From JAHEDH01 sp963753285 (GTDB lineage: Bacteria; Actinomycetota; Acidimicrobiia; Spongiisociales; ZC4RG35): 64,000 bases of DNA. Location of the stretch: positions 1 through 64,000 of the forward strand of contig CAVWBT010000002.1 of the NCBI GenBank assembly GCA_963753285.1, written 5' to 3'. Positions 33,320-42,423 of the stretch are shown here, one piece after another. How positions within the stretch are numbered: position 1 is the stretch's first letter; the number at the start of each line of letters is the position of its first letter. Under the pieces are notes generated by a model. That model made no database searches and was not told the origin of the DNA. It saw only the letters and a program-made list of their open reading frames with translations. Position numbers and translations under genes: made by a program.

Positions 33320-34065
33320 CCGTGCTCCAACTCGACGATGTCTCGTTCGCGTATCCGGACGGAACCGAGGTGCTCAAGGAGCTCAGCCTCAGCGTGTCCG
33401 AGGGGGAGACCGTGGCGATTCTCGGGCCCAACGGCGCCGGGAAGACCACGTTGCTCCTCCATCTGATCAGGATCCTGCACGCCGACTCGGGATCGATCAC
33501 GGTGGACGGCATCCATCTGACCGATGACACCGCCCGAGAAGTGCGGCGCCGGATAGGGATGGTCTTCCAGGATCCCGACGATCAGCTGTTCATGCCGACT
33601 GTTCGGGAGGATGTCGCCTTCGGCCCGGCGAACTTCGGAAGGCGAGGCGCCGAACTGGACGAGATCGTCGATCGTGCCCTCGCACAGGTGGGCATGAGCA
33701 GTGCCAAGCACCGTGCTCCCCATCATCTCTCCGGAGGCGAACGACGGCGCGTGGCGCTCGCAACGGTTCTCGCGATGAGCCCCGCTCTACTCGTCCTCGA
33801 TGAGCCGTCCTCGAACCTCGATCCGGCCGGTCGGCGGGAGCTCGCAGGCGTGCTGTCGAGCCTCGACACGACGCTGATCATGGTGACGCACGATCTCCCG
33901 TATGCGTTGGAACTCTGCGAGCGCACGGTGATCATCGACGACGGCGCGGTCGTGGCCGACGGAGAGACGGCCGACATCCTGGGGGACGAGACGCTGCTCG
34001 CGTCCCATCGTCTCGAGTTGCCGTACGGCTTCGATCCGCGCATCGTTCCCAAACGCCGGCCGTAG
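33316..34065 (+). CDS. Ni/Co ECF importer ATP-binding protein (CbiO-like)
   Basis: 249 residues, the ABC ATPase that powers the importer. Walker A GPNGAGKTT, Q-loop QDPDDQLF, signature LSGGERRR, Walker B LLVLDEPSS and the H-loop THD are all intact. One ATPase is present, so a homodimer is expected. GTG at 33316 overlaps the T-component stop by 4 bases; a longer frame upstream overlies that gene. It ends the importer operon; the next gene begins 60 bases later. Confidence 0.9.
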   Translation: MTVLQLDDVSFAYPDGTEVLKELSLSVSEGETVAILGPNGAGKTTLLLHLIRILHADSGSITVDGIHLTDDTAREVRRRIGMVFQDPDDQLFMPTVREDVAFGPANFGRRGAELDEIVDRALAQVGMSSAKHRAPHHLSGGERRRVALATVLAMSPALLVLDEPSSNLDPAGRRELAGVLSSLDTTLIMVTHDLPYALELCERTVIIDDGAVVADGETADILGDETLLASHRLELPYGFDPRIVPKRRP

Positions 34066-34125
34066 GAGCTTGTCGGCGGCCGCTTCTAAGCTTGCCCGGC
34101 CGCCACGAGAACCACCGAGGCATGG

Positions 34126-35580
34126 ATGCGCACATTCGAGATCATTGAGGTGTCAATCGTGGCGCTGGCCGTGTTCCTGCCGGTGCTGTTCGCCACGAGA
34201 CTCAAGCGCGGCTGGATGTCGCTCGCCCTGGTCGGGGCGCTCGTCGCACAGGGTGTGGCGGAGGGGTTCCGCTGGCAGTTGATCCCGTTGCATCTCGCAG
34301 TGGTCGGCCTCGCGATCGGTGATCTGATCTGGGAGGACCGTCGCGTACGTGGCGTCAAGAGGTTCCGTCGAGCCGTGCTCGGCATCCCGGGTGTCGCGGT
34401 CCTGCTGATCCTGCCCGTTGCGCTGCCGATTCCGGACCTGCCGACACCGACCGGGGCGTTCGACGTGGGAACCATGACGTTCGTGATCACCGATCCCGAT
34501 CGCGAGGAGATCTACGGGCTCCCCGAACCCGATCCGGATGCCACGACCCAGCCGACGATCGATGAGGCCGACGAAGAGGAAGAACCTGGCGAGCCACGGC
34601 GGATCGTGGTGCAGGCCTGGTATCCGACCAACGCGCCCGAGGGCATCGCTCCGGTCGTGTGGAACCCGGATCTCGACGTTGTCGGCCCTGCGCTCGCCCG
34701 GCGCTTCGGTTTTCCCGGGTTCATGCTCAACTACACGGACGAGCTGCGTTCCAGCGCGTTCGAGGGCGCGCCGCCGCTCGACGGCCGCATCCCGGTCGTG
34801 GTGTACTCGCACGGGTGGGGTGGATTCCGGACCATCGCGGTCGATCAGATGGAGTCGATCGCCAGCCACGGCTATCTGGTCCTCGCTGCCGACCACACGT
34901 ACGGCTCGGTCGCGGTCCGGTACCCCGACACCGGTGAAGTCGTGTACCTCGACGAGCGGGCGCTCCCGGACGAGGAGACCACCGACCCCGACGACTACGA
35001 GGATGCGACCGAAGAGCTCGTGAAGACGTTCGCCGACGACCTGATCCTCATCCTCGACCAACTCGAGCTCGGTTCGGAAGGCGGCCTGGCCGCGATCGCC
35101 GATACGGCCGATCTCGAGCGGATCGGGCTGTATGGGCATTCCACCGGGGGAGGTGCCGCCGCCAGGGTGTGTCTCATCGACGAGCGCTGTGACGCCGTCG
35201 CCGGTCTCGACGCCTGGGTGGTGCCGATCCCCGATCGGTTCGTCGCTCGCGAGCTCCAGATCCCCTCGTTGTTCATCCGGTCCGACGAGTGGCGGGAGCT
35301 GCCGAACGACGGGAGGCTGCGTGGAATGTCCGAGCGGAGCCCGGCCGTGTCGTACTGGATCGGGCTGGAAGGTGCCGGCCACTTCGACTTCGTGATCGTC
35401 CCGAGCTTCTCCCCGTTCGCCGACGCCCTCGGCCTGAAGGGACCGATCCCCTCCGAGCGCGTGATCACGATCCTCGACGACTACCTCAACGCGTTCTTCG
35501 ATCGTTACCTGCTCGGTGTCGGCGGTGCGCTGCTCGACGAGCCCCCACCGTCCGAGGTCACGATCGAGGTCTTCGAGTAG
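34126..35580 (+). CDS. Membrane-anchored alpha/beta hydrolase, PAF-acetylhydrolase-like
   Basis: 484 residues. Three to four membrane helices occupy the first 110 residues. An acidic linker (DEADEEEEPGEP) and an alpha/beta hydrolase domain follow. The domain has VVVYSHGWGG, the nucleophile elbow YGHSTGGG and a His in GAGHFDF, resembling platelet-activating-factor acetylhydrolase/dienelactone hydrolase families. It likely acts on ester bonds at the outer face of the membrane. The ribosome-binding site is weak (GAGG); an ATG at 34122 is out of frame. Physiological substrate unknown. Confidence 0.78.
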   Translation: MRTFEIIEVSIVALAVFLPVLFATRLKRGWMSLALVGALVAQGVAEGFRWQLIPLHLAVVGLAIGDLIWEDRRVRGVKRFRRAVLGIPGVAVLLILPVALPIPDLPTPTGAFDVGTMTFVITDPDREEIYGLPEPDPDATTQPTIDEADEEEEPGEPRRIVVQAWYPTNAPEGIAPVVWNPDLDVVGPALARRFGFPGFMLNYTDELRSSAFEGAPPLDGRIPVVVYSHGWGGFRTIAVDQMESIASHGYLVLAADHTYGSVAVRYPDTGEVVYLDERALPDEETTDPDDYEDATEELVKTFADDLILILDQLELGSEGGLAAIADTADLERIGLYGHSTGGGAAARVCLIDERCDAVAGLDAWVVPIPDRFVARELQIPSLFIRSDEWRELPNDGRLRGMSERSPAVSYWIGLEGAGHFDFVIVPSFSPFADALGLKGPIPSERVITILDDYLNAFFDRYLLGVGGALLDEPPPSEVTIEVFE

Positions 35581-35646
35581 ACCTGGCACGTAAACACCCG
35601 CCATGAGTGCCTCGCCCCGACTACAACGGGTCCCACAATCGTCGCC

Positions 35647-36180
35647 ATGGGAACCGTGAACGTTCGACCACTCGCCAAGAGCGATCTCCCTCAACTCGCC
35701 GAATACCTCGCTCATCCGCTTCTCGCCGGCCTCACCGGCCTCGCTGCCGACCGCGGGTTGACGCTGTCGGCCGACGAGATCACCGACGGTGTCGAGAAGT
35801 GGCGCACCGATGAACACAGCCTCACCCGGGTGATCGAGAGCGAAGGCCGGCTGGTGGGCCACGTGCGCTGCGGCTGGTGGTGGGATGCATTCACCCCTTG
35901 GGTGGAGATCGTCGTCCGACCCGATCACCGCAGGCAGGGGCATGGCACTGCGGCAGGACGGTGGGCGCTGGTGCACCTGTTCACGAACACGCCCGCCCAT
36001 GTCGTTCACGCCTCGACGCCGGACTGGAACGACGACGGAATCAGGTTGGCGCGCCGGCTCGGCTTCGAGGAGGCCGGGGCGATTCGTCGCACCGGGATCC
36101 GCTACGGCAGGTACGTCGACAGCCTCGAGTTCGAGCTGTTGCGCACCCGATGGGAGGAGCTCCATGTCGTTGAACGGTGA
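35647..36180 (+). CDS. GNAT-family acetyltransferase
   Basis: 177 residues. The GNAT acetyl-CoA signature is in VEIVVRPDHRRQGHGTAAGRWAL (R/Q-x-x-G-x-G/A: RQGHGT), and the C-terminal RLARRLGFEEAG is the usual last strand-helix. The N-terminus begins VRPLAKSDLPQLAEYL. The acceptor substrate is unknown. The next GNAT gene overlaps its end by 17 bases, so the pair is co-translated. Confidence 0.83.
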   Translation: MGTVNVRPLAKSDLPQLAEYLAHPLLAGLTGLAADRGLTLSADEITDGVEKWRTDEHSLTRVIESEGRLVGHVRCGWWWDAFTPWVEIVVRPDHRRQGHGTAAGRWALVHLFTNTPAHVVHASTPDWNDDGIRLARRLGFEEAGAIRRTGIRYGRYVDSLEFELLRTRWEELHVVER

Positions 36181-36742
36181 GCGCGTGGGCCTGAGAGAGG
36201 TTCGCACGGCGGACTTCCCGCTACTCGTCGAGCTGCGGAACGATCTCGACACCCAAGCGTGGAGCCGCACGCTTCCGCCCGACTACACGCTGGAGATGAT
36301 CGAGAAACGATACGGAGGCCGCGACTTCGAGTACCGGCGTGACTCGGCGATGTTCATGATCGAGACGATCGAGGACGGCGAGGCCGTCGGATTCATCTCC
36401 TACAACGAGCTCATCGATCGGATGGAGGCGACCATCGGCATCGTGGTGCTGCGCAAGCACTGGGGCTCGGGCGTGACCATGGAGGCATGTCAGCTCCTGC
36501 TCCGATTCCTCTTCGAAGAGCTCGGTCTCAAGGTGGTCCGATTGTGGACCCAGAGCGGAAACGAGCGGGCTTTCGGCAGTGCGCAGAAGCTCGGGTTCAG
36601 CGTCGCCGCCCGACATCGGCAGGCGATCTTCAAGGGTGGCGAGTATCACGACAACCTCGCGATGGACCTCCTCCGGGAGGAGTGGTACGCCCTCCACCCC
36701 GAGCTCGAGGACCGGCTTGTCGATCCGTTCGCTTCGACGTGA
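36164..36742 (+). CDS. GNAT-family acetyltransferase (RimJ/RimL-like)
   Basis: 192 residues. GERVGLREVRTADFPLL at the N-terminus and LRKHWGSGVTMEACQLLLRFLFEELGLKVV match the RimJ/RimL-type group that acetylates N-termini or small amines. NERAFGSAQKLGFSVA is the final GNAT segment. The ATG at 36164 has GGGAGGAG upstream and lies inside the end of the first GNAT gene. It is followed by the MTHFS-like gene with a 4-base GTGA overlap. Substrate unknown. Confidence 0.83.
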   Translation: MSLNGERVGLREVRTADFPLLVELRNDLDTQAWSRTLPPDYTLEMIEKRYGGRDFEYRRDSAMFMIETIEDGEAVGFISYNELIDRMEATIGIVVLRKHWGSGVTMEACQLLLRFLFEELGLKVVRLWTQSGNERAFGSAQKLGFSVAARHRQAIFKGGEYHDNLAMDLLREEWYALHPELEDRLVDPFAST

Positions 36743-37443
36743 CCGGGAAGTCCGAGGCGCGCTCCCGTGCCTGGCAGGCGATCCGGGACGCTGGAGTCGC
36801 CCGATTTCCCGGGGTCGAGGGCCGGATCCCGAACTTCGTCGGGGCGGAGGCCGCCGCAGCGCGGCTGGCCGCCACCGATGAGTGGAATCGGGCCAAAGCG
36901 ATCAAGTCGAACCCTGACGCTCCTCAGCTCCCGGTGCGGAAGCGAGCGCTCACCGACGGGAAGACCGTGTACATGGCGGTGCCCAAGCTCGCAGACGAGC
37001 TCCCGTTCTGGAGGCTCGACCCGGACGAGATCGGCGTGCCGTTCCACCGGGCTGCGTCGATCAAGGGGGCGGCGCAGGTTGCGGTTCTGGTCGGTGTCGA
37101 GGACATGCCGCACATCGATCTCGTGGTGTGCGGTTCGGTCGCCGTCGAGCGGGGCGGCGCCCGGCTCGGAAAGGGAGGCGGCTTCTCGGACCTCGAATTC
37201 GCCATCGGGGTCGAGGCCGGGATCATCGATCGCAGCACCGTGATCGCAACGACCGTGCATCCCTGCCAGATCCTCGAATCCGGAGCGATCCCGCTCGCCG
37301 ATCACGATTTCGGCCTGGATCTCGTGGTCACGCCCGACGAAGTGATCCGGACCCGCACGGCGATCCGGCGACCGCCCGGCGTGCTGTGGGACCACCTCGA
37401 CGACGAGAAGCGGGCGTCGATTCCGGTGCTCGCCGAACGCTGA
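36739..37443 (+). CDS. 5-formyltetrahydrofolate cyclo-ligase-like (MTHFS-domain) protein
   Basis: 234 residues. Lys/Arg-rich N-terminus, then KSNPDAPQLPVRKRALTDGK, and the family turn GKGGGFSDLEFAI in place of the GYGGGYYDRFL-type motif of canonical 5-FTHF cyclo-ligase. That version is typical of the MTHFSD-like/archaeal branch, whose activity is not established. It may still bind ATP and a folate or similar carboxylate. GTG start overlapping the upstream stop; a longer upstream frame overlies the GNAT gene. Ends at a hairpin shared with the convergent rhodanese gene. Confidence 0.75.
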   Translation: MTGKSEARSRAWQAIRDAGVARFPGVEGRIPNFVGAEAAAARLAATDEWNRAKAIKSNPDAPQLPVRKRALTDGKTVYMAVPKLADELPFWRLDPDEIGVPFHRAASIKGAAQVAVLVGVEDMPHIDLVVCGSVAVERGGARLGKGGGFSDLEFAIGVEAGIIDRSTVIATTVHPCQILESGAIPLADHDFGLDLVVTPDEVIRTRTAIRRPPGVLWDHLDDEKRASIPVLAER

Positions 37444-37459
37444 GCCCCGGCGCGGCTCG

Positions 37460-37481
37460 GGGGCGCCCGTGTGGACGCCCC
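37460..37481. terminator. Hairpin between convergent genes
   Basis: GGGGCG/CGCCCC, a 6-bp stem with a 10-base loop, between the MTHFS-like gene and the rhodanese gene. Confidence 0.45.
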
Positions 37482-37508
37482 GGAGCAGGTTGCCGTGTCA
37501 GTGGTGGA

Positions 37509-38414
37509 TCAGGTCTCGATGTCGAGCCCGGCGTCGGTCCACCCGGCATAGCTGGGGGTGAATGCCACGACGTTGTCGAGTCCGGCGATCGTCAGCGAGG
37601 CGTTCGCCAGTCCGGCGCGATAGCCAGACTGGCAGTAGACCACGACCTGTACGTCGTCGGGGATGGCATCGAGGTTCGCAGCCAGTGTCCTGAGCGGTAT
37701 GTTGACCGCGCCGGGGATGCGACCCTCGGCGAACTCGCTGGTCTCACGGACGTCGAGCACGAATGCGCCGGCGTCCATGGCGGCCTGCATCTTCTCGGCG
37801 TCGCCCACGGTCTGGTATCCCTCTGGGATGAGCAGGAGGAAGTCCTCGACCGCTGCGAGCAGGTCTGGTTCGATGTCGGGTGCCACGCCGGCCACCAACT
37901 CGACGGCCTCGGTCGACACTTCCTGCTCGGCCGCGGTCCAGGCGTTGTAGCTTCCGCCGAAGGCCTTGACGTTGTCGTATCCGAGAGACTGCAGTGCAGC
38001 GGTGGCCATTGCGGCCCGGTACCCACTCTTGCAGTAGACGATGACGGACTGGTCCATCGGGATCGCGTCGAGATGCTTGGTGATCTCACGGATCGGGATG
38101 TTCACGGCGCCCGGGATGTGACCCTCGTCGTATTCGGAGGGCTCGCGGACGTCGATCAAGAACGCGCCGCCGGTGTCGATGGCCGCGACCACGTCTTCTG
38201 CCGACTTGATCGACAGGTATCCCTCGGGAATCGACGCGAGGAACTCGTCGACCGTGCCGACGACATCGACGACGGCCTCCAGCGGCGCCGTGGTCTCGGG
38301 CACCTCCGGGGCAGCGGTCGTCGTCGTGGCGGCGTCACCGCCGCAGCTGACGAGAACGAGCGTCGATGCGACGAGCAGCGATACGAGTCGCCGCCTACGC
38401 AGGGTGGTTGTCAT
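37509..38414 (-). CDS. Double-rhodanese lipoprotein
   Basis: 301 residues. Lipoprotein signal with lipobox LVSC at residue 24, a Thr-rich linker, then two rhodanese domains. Their active-site loops are YCKSGYR and YCQSGYR, both with the catalytic Cys, so both may carry persulfide sulfur. Each domain has the LDVRE or IDVRE and GHIPGAVNIP / GRIPGAVNIP strands. Last gene of the molybdoenzyme operon (30 bases after the NrfD-like gene), implying a role in extracytoplasmic sulfur transfer, for instance of polysulfide or thiosulfate sulfane. AAAGGAG before the ATG. Confidence 0.88.
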   Translation of the reverse strand: MTTTLRRRRLVSLLVASTLVLVSCGGDAATTTTAAPEVPETTAPLEAVVDVVGTVDEFLASIPEGYLSIKSAEDVVAAIDTGGAFLIDVREPSEYDEGHIPGAVNIPIREITKHLDAIPMDQSVIVYCKSGYRAAMATAALQSLGYDNVKAFGGSYNAWTAAEQEVSTEAVELVAGVAPDIEPDLLAAVEDFLLLIPEGYQTVGDAEKMQAAMDAGAFVLDVRETSEFAEGRIPGAVNIPLRTLAANLDAIPDDVQVVVYCQSGYRAGLANASLTIAGLDNVVAFTPSYAGWTDAGLDIET

Positions 38415-38444
38415 TGCATTTCTCCTTTCGGATGCGTTGGGTTT

Positions 38445-39371
38445 TCACAAGAAGGTCTGGAGGCCGGCGAAGAGGACGACGAACCGGAGGGCGGCCGCCC
38501 CACCGAGTTTCAGCACCGGTGCGGTCTTCGCAGCGCGCTCGGAGATGGTTTCGGTGCGTTCTGCGATCTCGATCCCCAGCGGTATCAGGAGGCCGAGCAC
38601 GACGACCATGCCCCAGAACGGCACTGCGAACGCTCCCGAGACCAGCAGTTCTGCGGCCGAGCGGGATGCTTCCGTTCCTCGGTACAGCACGACCAGGTAT
38701 CCGGCGATGAGCGCCGACTCGATCCCGCACAACGTCATCGAGACGGGAGCGAGGCGGCGGTGCTCCGCAGATGTGATCAGGAGACACAGCAGAGCACCGC
38801 CGCTGGCCATGCCGCTCAACAAGAACAGCGGGGCCAGGAGTGCCGAATCCCACAGCGGTCGGGCCTCGATCGTGCTCAGCAGGACGCCGGTGTACAGCCC
38901 GACTGACGCTCCGACCGGAATCGACACCAGGTCCATCAGCCGTTGCCTGGGGCGGACCCAGTCTCCGACGGCGGACACGGCTCGCCCGACCCGCTCCGGG
39001 AGACGATCGAAGAACCCGTACTCGTGCACAGTGAGTCGGAGGACTCCCACGACGAGCGCGATGAGCAGAATCCAGCTGCCCCACCACATCGCGGACGTCG
39101 GCCGGAAAGCGGTGTACAGGCGCCATGCGTTCCATCGGTTGGCGAGGTCGACCCACAACAGCAGCAACCCGACCACCAGGAGCGGGATGGTCCACAGGTC
39201 GGCAGTCGCAATGGCGTTGCGAAAACGATCACGTCTGAAGCCCAAGGCGCCTGCGAAGACGAGCAGACCGGCGACCACGCCACCGAGGAAGAGGTAGGCG
39301 GCGATCGGCCAGCCCCAGACTTCGAGCTCGGGAAAGACTTCGGCGTTTCCTCCGACGACGTCGACTTCCAT
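38445..39371 (-). CDS. NrfD/PsrC-family membrane quinol-interacting subunit
   Basis: 308 residues with eight or so membrane helices, the quinone-binding membrane anchor of a PsrABC-type complex. It begins with WGWPIAAYLFLGGVVAG, a NrfD-like start, and includes SGMASGGALLCLLIT. It would pass electrons between the menaquinone pool and the FeS subunit. The start codon overlaps the FeS gene's stop by one base (TGATG), so the genes are coupled. Followed by the rhodanese lipoprotein. Confidence 0.87.
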   Translation of the reverse strand: MEVDVVGGNAEVFPELEVWGWPIAAYLFLGGVVAGLLVFAGALGFRRDRFRNAIATADLWTIPLLVVGLLLLWVDLANRWNAWRLYTAFRPTSAMWWGSWILLIALVVGVLRLTVHEYGFFDRLPERVGRAVSAVGDWVRPRQRLMDLVSIPVGASVGLYTGVLLSTIEARPLWDSALLAPLFLLSGMASGGALLCLLITSAEHRRLAPVSMTLCGIESALIAGYLVVLYRGTEASRSAAELLVSGAFAVPFWGMVVVLGLLIPLGIEIAERTETISERAAKTAPVLKLGGAAALRFVVLFAGLQTFL

Positions 39372-39952
39372 CAGAACACCTCCTCCGGCATCTCGAGCTC
39401 GGTCGACGGTCCACCGTTGAGGTACATCACACGCGGTCGAGTGTTGGCGCCCGGGTTGAGCACCAGCGGCTGGCCGCCCTCATCGAGCGCCCGCCGGATG
39501 GCGCTGGTCGGGTCGTCGAGGTCCCCGAACGCCCGTGCGTTCGTCGGGCAGGTCTCCACGCATGCCGGGACGCGTCCGGCGGCGACCCGGTGCTCGCAGA
39601 GGGTGCACTTGTCGACCCAACCTTCTTCGCCGATGAACCGCATCCCGTACGGGCACGCCGCCATGCATGCCTTGCATCCGATGCACTTGGCGCGGTCGAC
39701 GGTCACGATCCCCGCGTCCGTCTTGTAGGTGGCGCCCGTCGGGCAGACGTCGAGGCATGGTGCGTCGGCGCAGTGGAAGCACTGTTCCATCCGGAGTTCG
39801 GTGGCCAGGTTCGGGAAGGCCCCCGTGACGGTCGTGACCAGTCTCAGTCGGTAGTGGTCGTGTGCGACCTCGTTCTCGGTGGAACATGCGACGATGCAGG
39901 CCTGGCAACCGAGGCACCGGTCGAGATCGATGGACATGGCGTATGCAGTCAT
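39371..39952 (-). CDS. Four-cluster ferredoxin subunit (PsrB/DmsB-like)
   Basis: 193 residues. Four CxxCxxxC-type groups (CLGCQACIVAC, CFHCADAPCLDVC, CIGCKACMAAC, CTLCEHRVAAGRVPAC) predict four [4Fe-4S] clusters linking the molybdenum subunit and the membrane subunit. ATG 39952 overlaps the molybdoenzyme stop by 4 bases and has GGAGAGGG upstream; a longer frame overlies the molybdoenzyme gene. The protein itself has no signal; export would be with the TAT-signal-bearing catalytic partner. Confidence 0.92.
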   Translation of the reverse strand: MTAYAMSIDLDRCLGCQACIVACSTENEVAHDHYRLRLVTTVTGAFPNLATELRMEQCFHCADAPCLDVCPTGATYKTDAGIVTVDRAKCIGCKACMAACPYGMRFIGEEGWVDKCTLCEHRVAAGRVPACVETCPTNARAFGDLDDPTSAIRRALDEGGQPLVLNPGANTRPRVMYLNGGPSTELEMPEEVF

Positions 39953-42246
39953 GATGCCCTCTCCACCCGTACGAAATTGACCCGCATTCCTGCACCCCCC
40001 GAGATGGGATCGAGTGCGTATCGCGTCTGCAGCTTCGTGTCCGAAGCGCCGGCTCGATGCGCTCCGGTCAGACCAGGAGCGTCGTGCCCGTAGCCGTGGA
40101 CCATGTAGACGGCGTCGGGTCGGATCCGCTCCGTGGCCCGGGCGGCGACCGGCAGTGACCGGACTCCGTCCTGGTTGACGAGGACGACCCGGTCTCCGCT
40201 CTGTACGCCGAGCTCGTCGGCGACGGTGGAGGCGATCCAGACTTCGTTCTCCGGATACAGCGCCCGCAAGGTGGGGGTGTTCTGGGTCTTGGCGAACGTG
40301 TGTGCCGGGTGGCGGCCGTAGAGAAGTCGCTGGAATCCGTCCGGTGGGTCTTCGATCGGCTCGTAGACCGGAATCGGGTCGAGTCCCGCCTCCTCGAGCG
40401 TGTGCGAGTACAGCTCGATCTTCGCGCTCTCGGTGAGGAACGGCGACGAATCGCGATCCTCGAGGTACGGGGCACCGTCCTGGACGATCACCCCACCGGC
40501 TTCCCTGAGTTTCTCGACCGACGAGCCGACGGACCGCAACCGGGTGTTCAGCCAATCTTCCGCCGTCTCCCAGCGGAAGTAGCCGCCGAGTCCCAGGCGC
40601 ACGCCCAGCTCCCTGGCGATCCACCATCCGGGCTTGGTGTCGTACATCGGCTCGATGGCAGGTTCGCGCAGCGCGATGTACGGGGTCTTGTGACTGACGG
40701 TCCAGAGGTCGTCGTGGCGCTCCAGATAGGTCGCTTCCGGAAGCACGACATCGGCCCAGGCGACATGCTCCTGAGGCAGCACGTCGATCGCAACGACGAG
40801 ATCGAGGTTTCGGAGCGCCTCCTTGGTTCGTTCCGGGTCTGGGATGCTGTGCAGGAGGTTGATGCCGTAGGCGATGAGCCCCTTGATGGGGTACGGCTTG
40901 CCGGTGATCATCGGATCGATCAGCTCTTGGAGAGCGGTGGATCCGCGAAGGAAGCGATCCCGCACGCCATCGGCGCGAGCCTTGCCTGACGGCCCGAGTG
41001 GCAGCTCGGTGTTCTCCTCGCCTGGCTCGACCGAACACCCGCCGGCGGACCCTGCGACTGCGAATGGCGGGTGCGGGTACGACTCGATGTATGGCGACGA
41101 GTTGAGATAGAGGCCGCCGCGACGCCCATAGGCGCCGAGCAGCGAGTTGAAGATGAAGACCGCCCGCATCCGCTGGGTGTCGTTTCCGTACCAGGTGACG
41201 TGCCGTCCGGGGACGATGGCAGCCTTCGGGCGTTGATCCGCCAACAACCGGGCAGACGAGCGGATCTGGTCGGCGGTGAGGTCGGTGATCGGCGCAGCCC
41301 ACTCGGCGGTGAACGGTTTGGTGTGTTCGACGAGCGCGTCGAGGCCAGTTGCCCACTCCGCGAGGTACTCCCGGTCGATCAGACCCTCTTCCAACACGGT
41401 GTTGATCCAGGCCAGCAGGAGGGCGGTGTCGGTCCCCGGCTTGATCGGGAGCCACATGTCTGCCTTCGATGCCGCCGTCGAGAAGCGGGGGTCGACAACG
41501 ACCAGCCGGGCACCATTGGCCATGGCCGTAGAGAAACCTTGCATGACCGTGTTCCGGGTGTCCTCACCGATGTGGGAGCCGATGAGGGCGAACGCCCCGA
41601 TCTCGTCCCAGTCCACCGGTTCATGGCCTCCGACGGGGAATCCCGTCGTCAGGAGCATCGCCTCTTCGCGCGGGCTGGTACACAGTGAGGAGGACGGCTT
41701 GGCGGCATTGGGTGATCCCCACGCTTGTGCCAGATACTCGACGAACCACGTGTCGCCGCCGCTGTGACCCAGGAAGGCGACCGACTCGGGCCCGGACTCG
41801 TCGGCGATCTCCAGCATCCGGTTGGCGATGAGGTCGAGGGCCTCTTCCCATGTCGCATCACGGAACTCACCGGACCCTCGCTCACCCGTCCGGATCTGCG
41901 GCCGCTTCAACCGGTCGGGGTCGTTGACGAACGAGACCCCACCCTGGCCCTTGGCGCACAGCATCCCGTTCGACTTCGGGTCGAGGGGGTTGCCGTCGAT
42001 CTTGACGATCTGCCCGTCGACAGTCGTGACATCGATACCGCAGTGCCAGGGGCACATGTCGCAGACGGTGTGGGTGACGTTCAGACCCGGCCGCTGGTGC
42101 CACGGCGTCGGGATCCCCAGTCGGGCCGCGGTGGTGGTGAAGTTCGTCCGCAGCGACCGCATGAGGCCGGCGGCCGCTACCGCAGCCGCCGATGAGCCGA
42201 TGAATGTGCGCCGAGTGATGCCGGTGGCTTCGCGCGCGCGAGGCAT
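39949..42246 (-). CDS. TAT-exported molybdopterin oxidoreductase (PhsA/PsrA-like)
   Basis: 765 residues. TAT signal ITRRTFIGSSAAAVAAAG, then the [4Fe-4S] ligands CDMCPWHC plus a later Cys (MLCAKG). The molybdopterin-binding segments and a C-terminal MopB domain (YMVHGYGHDAP) are present. CTSPREE near residue 190 may supply the Mo-coordinating Cys. The best functional guess is thiosulfate, polysulfide or tetrathionate metabolism because of the NrfD, FeS and rhodanese partners; arsenic-related activity cannot be excluded. The ATG at 42246 has AGGAG 8 bases upstream, better than the ATG at 42273. Confidence 0.88.
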   Translation of the reverse strand: MPRAREATGITRRTFIGSSAAAVAAAGLMRSLRTNFTTTAARLGIPTPWHQRPGLNVTHTVCDMCPWHCGIDVTTVDGQIVKIDGNPLDPKSNGMLCAKGQGGVSFVNDPDRLKRPQIRTGERGSGEFRDATWEEALDLIANRMLEIADESGPESVAFLGHSGGDTWFVEYLAQAWGSPNAAKPSSSLCTSPREEAMLLTTGFPVGGHEPVDWDEIGAFALIGSHIGEDTRNTVMQGFSTAMANGARLVVVDPRFSTAASKADMWLPIKPGTDTALLLAWINTVLEEGLIDREYLAEWATGLDALVEHTKPFTAEWAAPITDLTADQIRSSARLLADQRPKAAIVPGRHVTWYGNDTQRMRAVFIFNSLLGAYGRRGGLYLNSSPYIESYPHPPFAVAGSAGGCSVEPGEENTELPLGPSGKARADGVRDRFLRGSTALQELIDPMITGKPYPIKGLIAYGINLLHSIPDPERTKEALRNLDLVVAIDVLPQEHVAWADVVLPEATYLERHDDLWTVSHKTPYIALREPAIEPMYDTKPGWWIARELGVRLGLGGYFRWETAEDWLNTRLRSVGSSVEKLREAGGVIVQDGAPYLEDRDSSPFLTESAKIELYSHTLEEAGLDPIPVYEPIEDPPDGFQRLLYGRHPAHTFAKTQNTPTLRALYPENEVWIASTVADELGVQSGDRVVLVNQDGVRSLPVAARATERIRPDAVYMVHGYGHDAPGLTGAHRAGASDTKLQTRYALDPISGGAGMRVNFVRVERAS

Positions 42247-42423
42247 TCGTGTGTCTCCTGATCGAGATGGCAAAACAGCGACATCATCAGCTAGGCCGCC
42301 TGCGGCTCCTAGGGGAGAAGGGAGACACGCGCCATGTCGTCCGGCCCGAGTCCCAATACCTGGAAACTGGGGACCAAGGACTCCGCGACCCGCCCTACAG
42401 GCTGGCCGATCGACCGGGTCCGG

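Noticed and set aside
39949..42246. Possible selenocysteine in the molybdoenzyme
   Set aside because: The reading frame has no internal TGA; the likely Mo ligand is encoded as Cys (CTSPREE).
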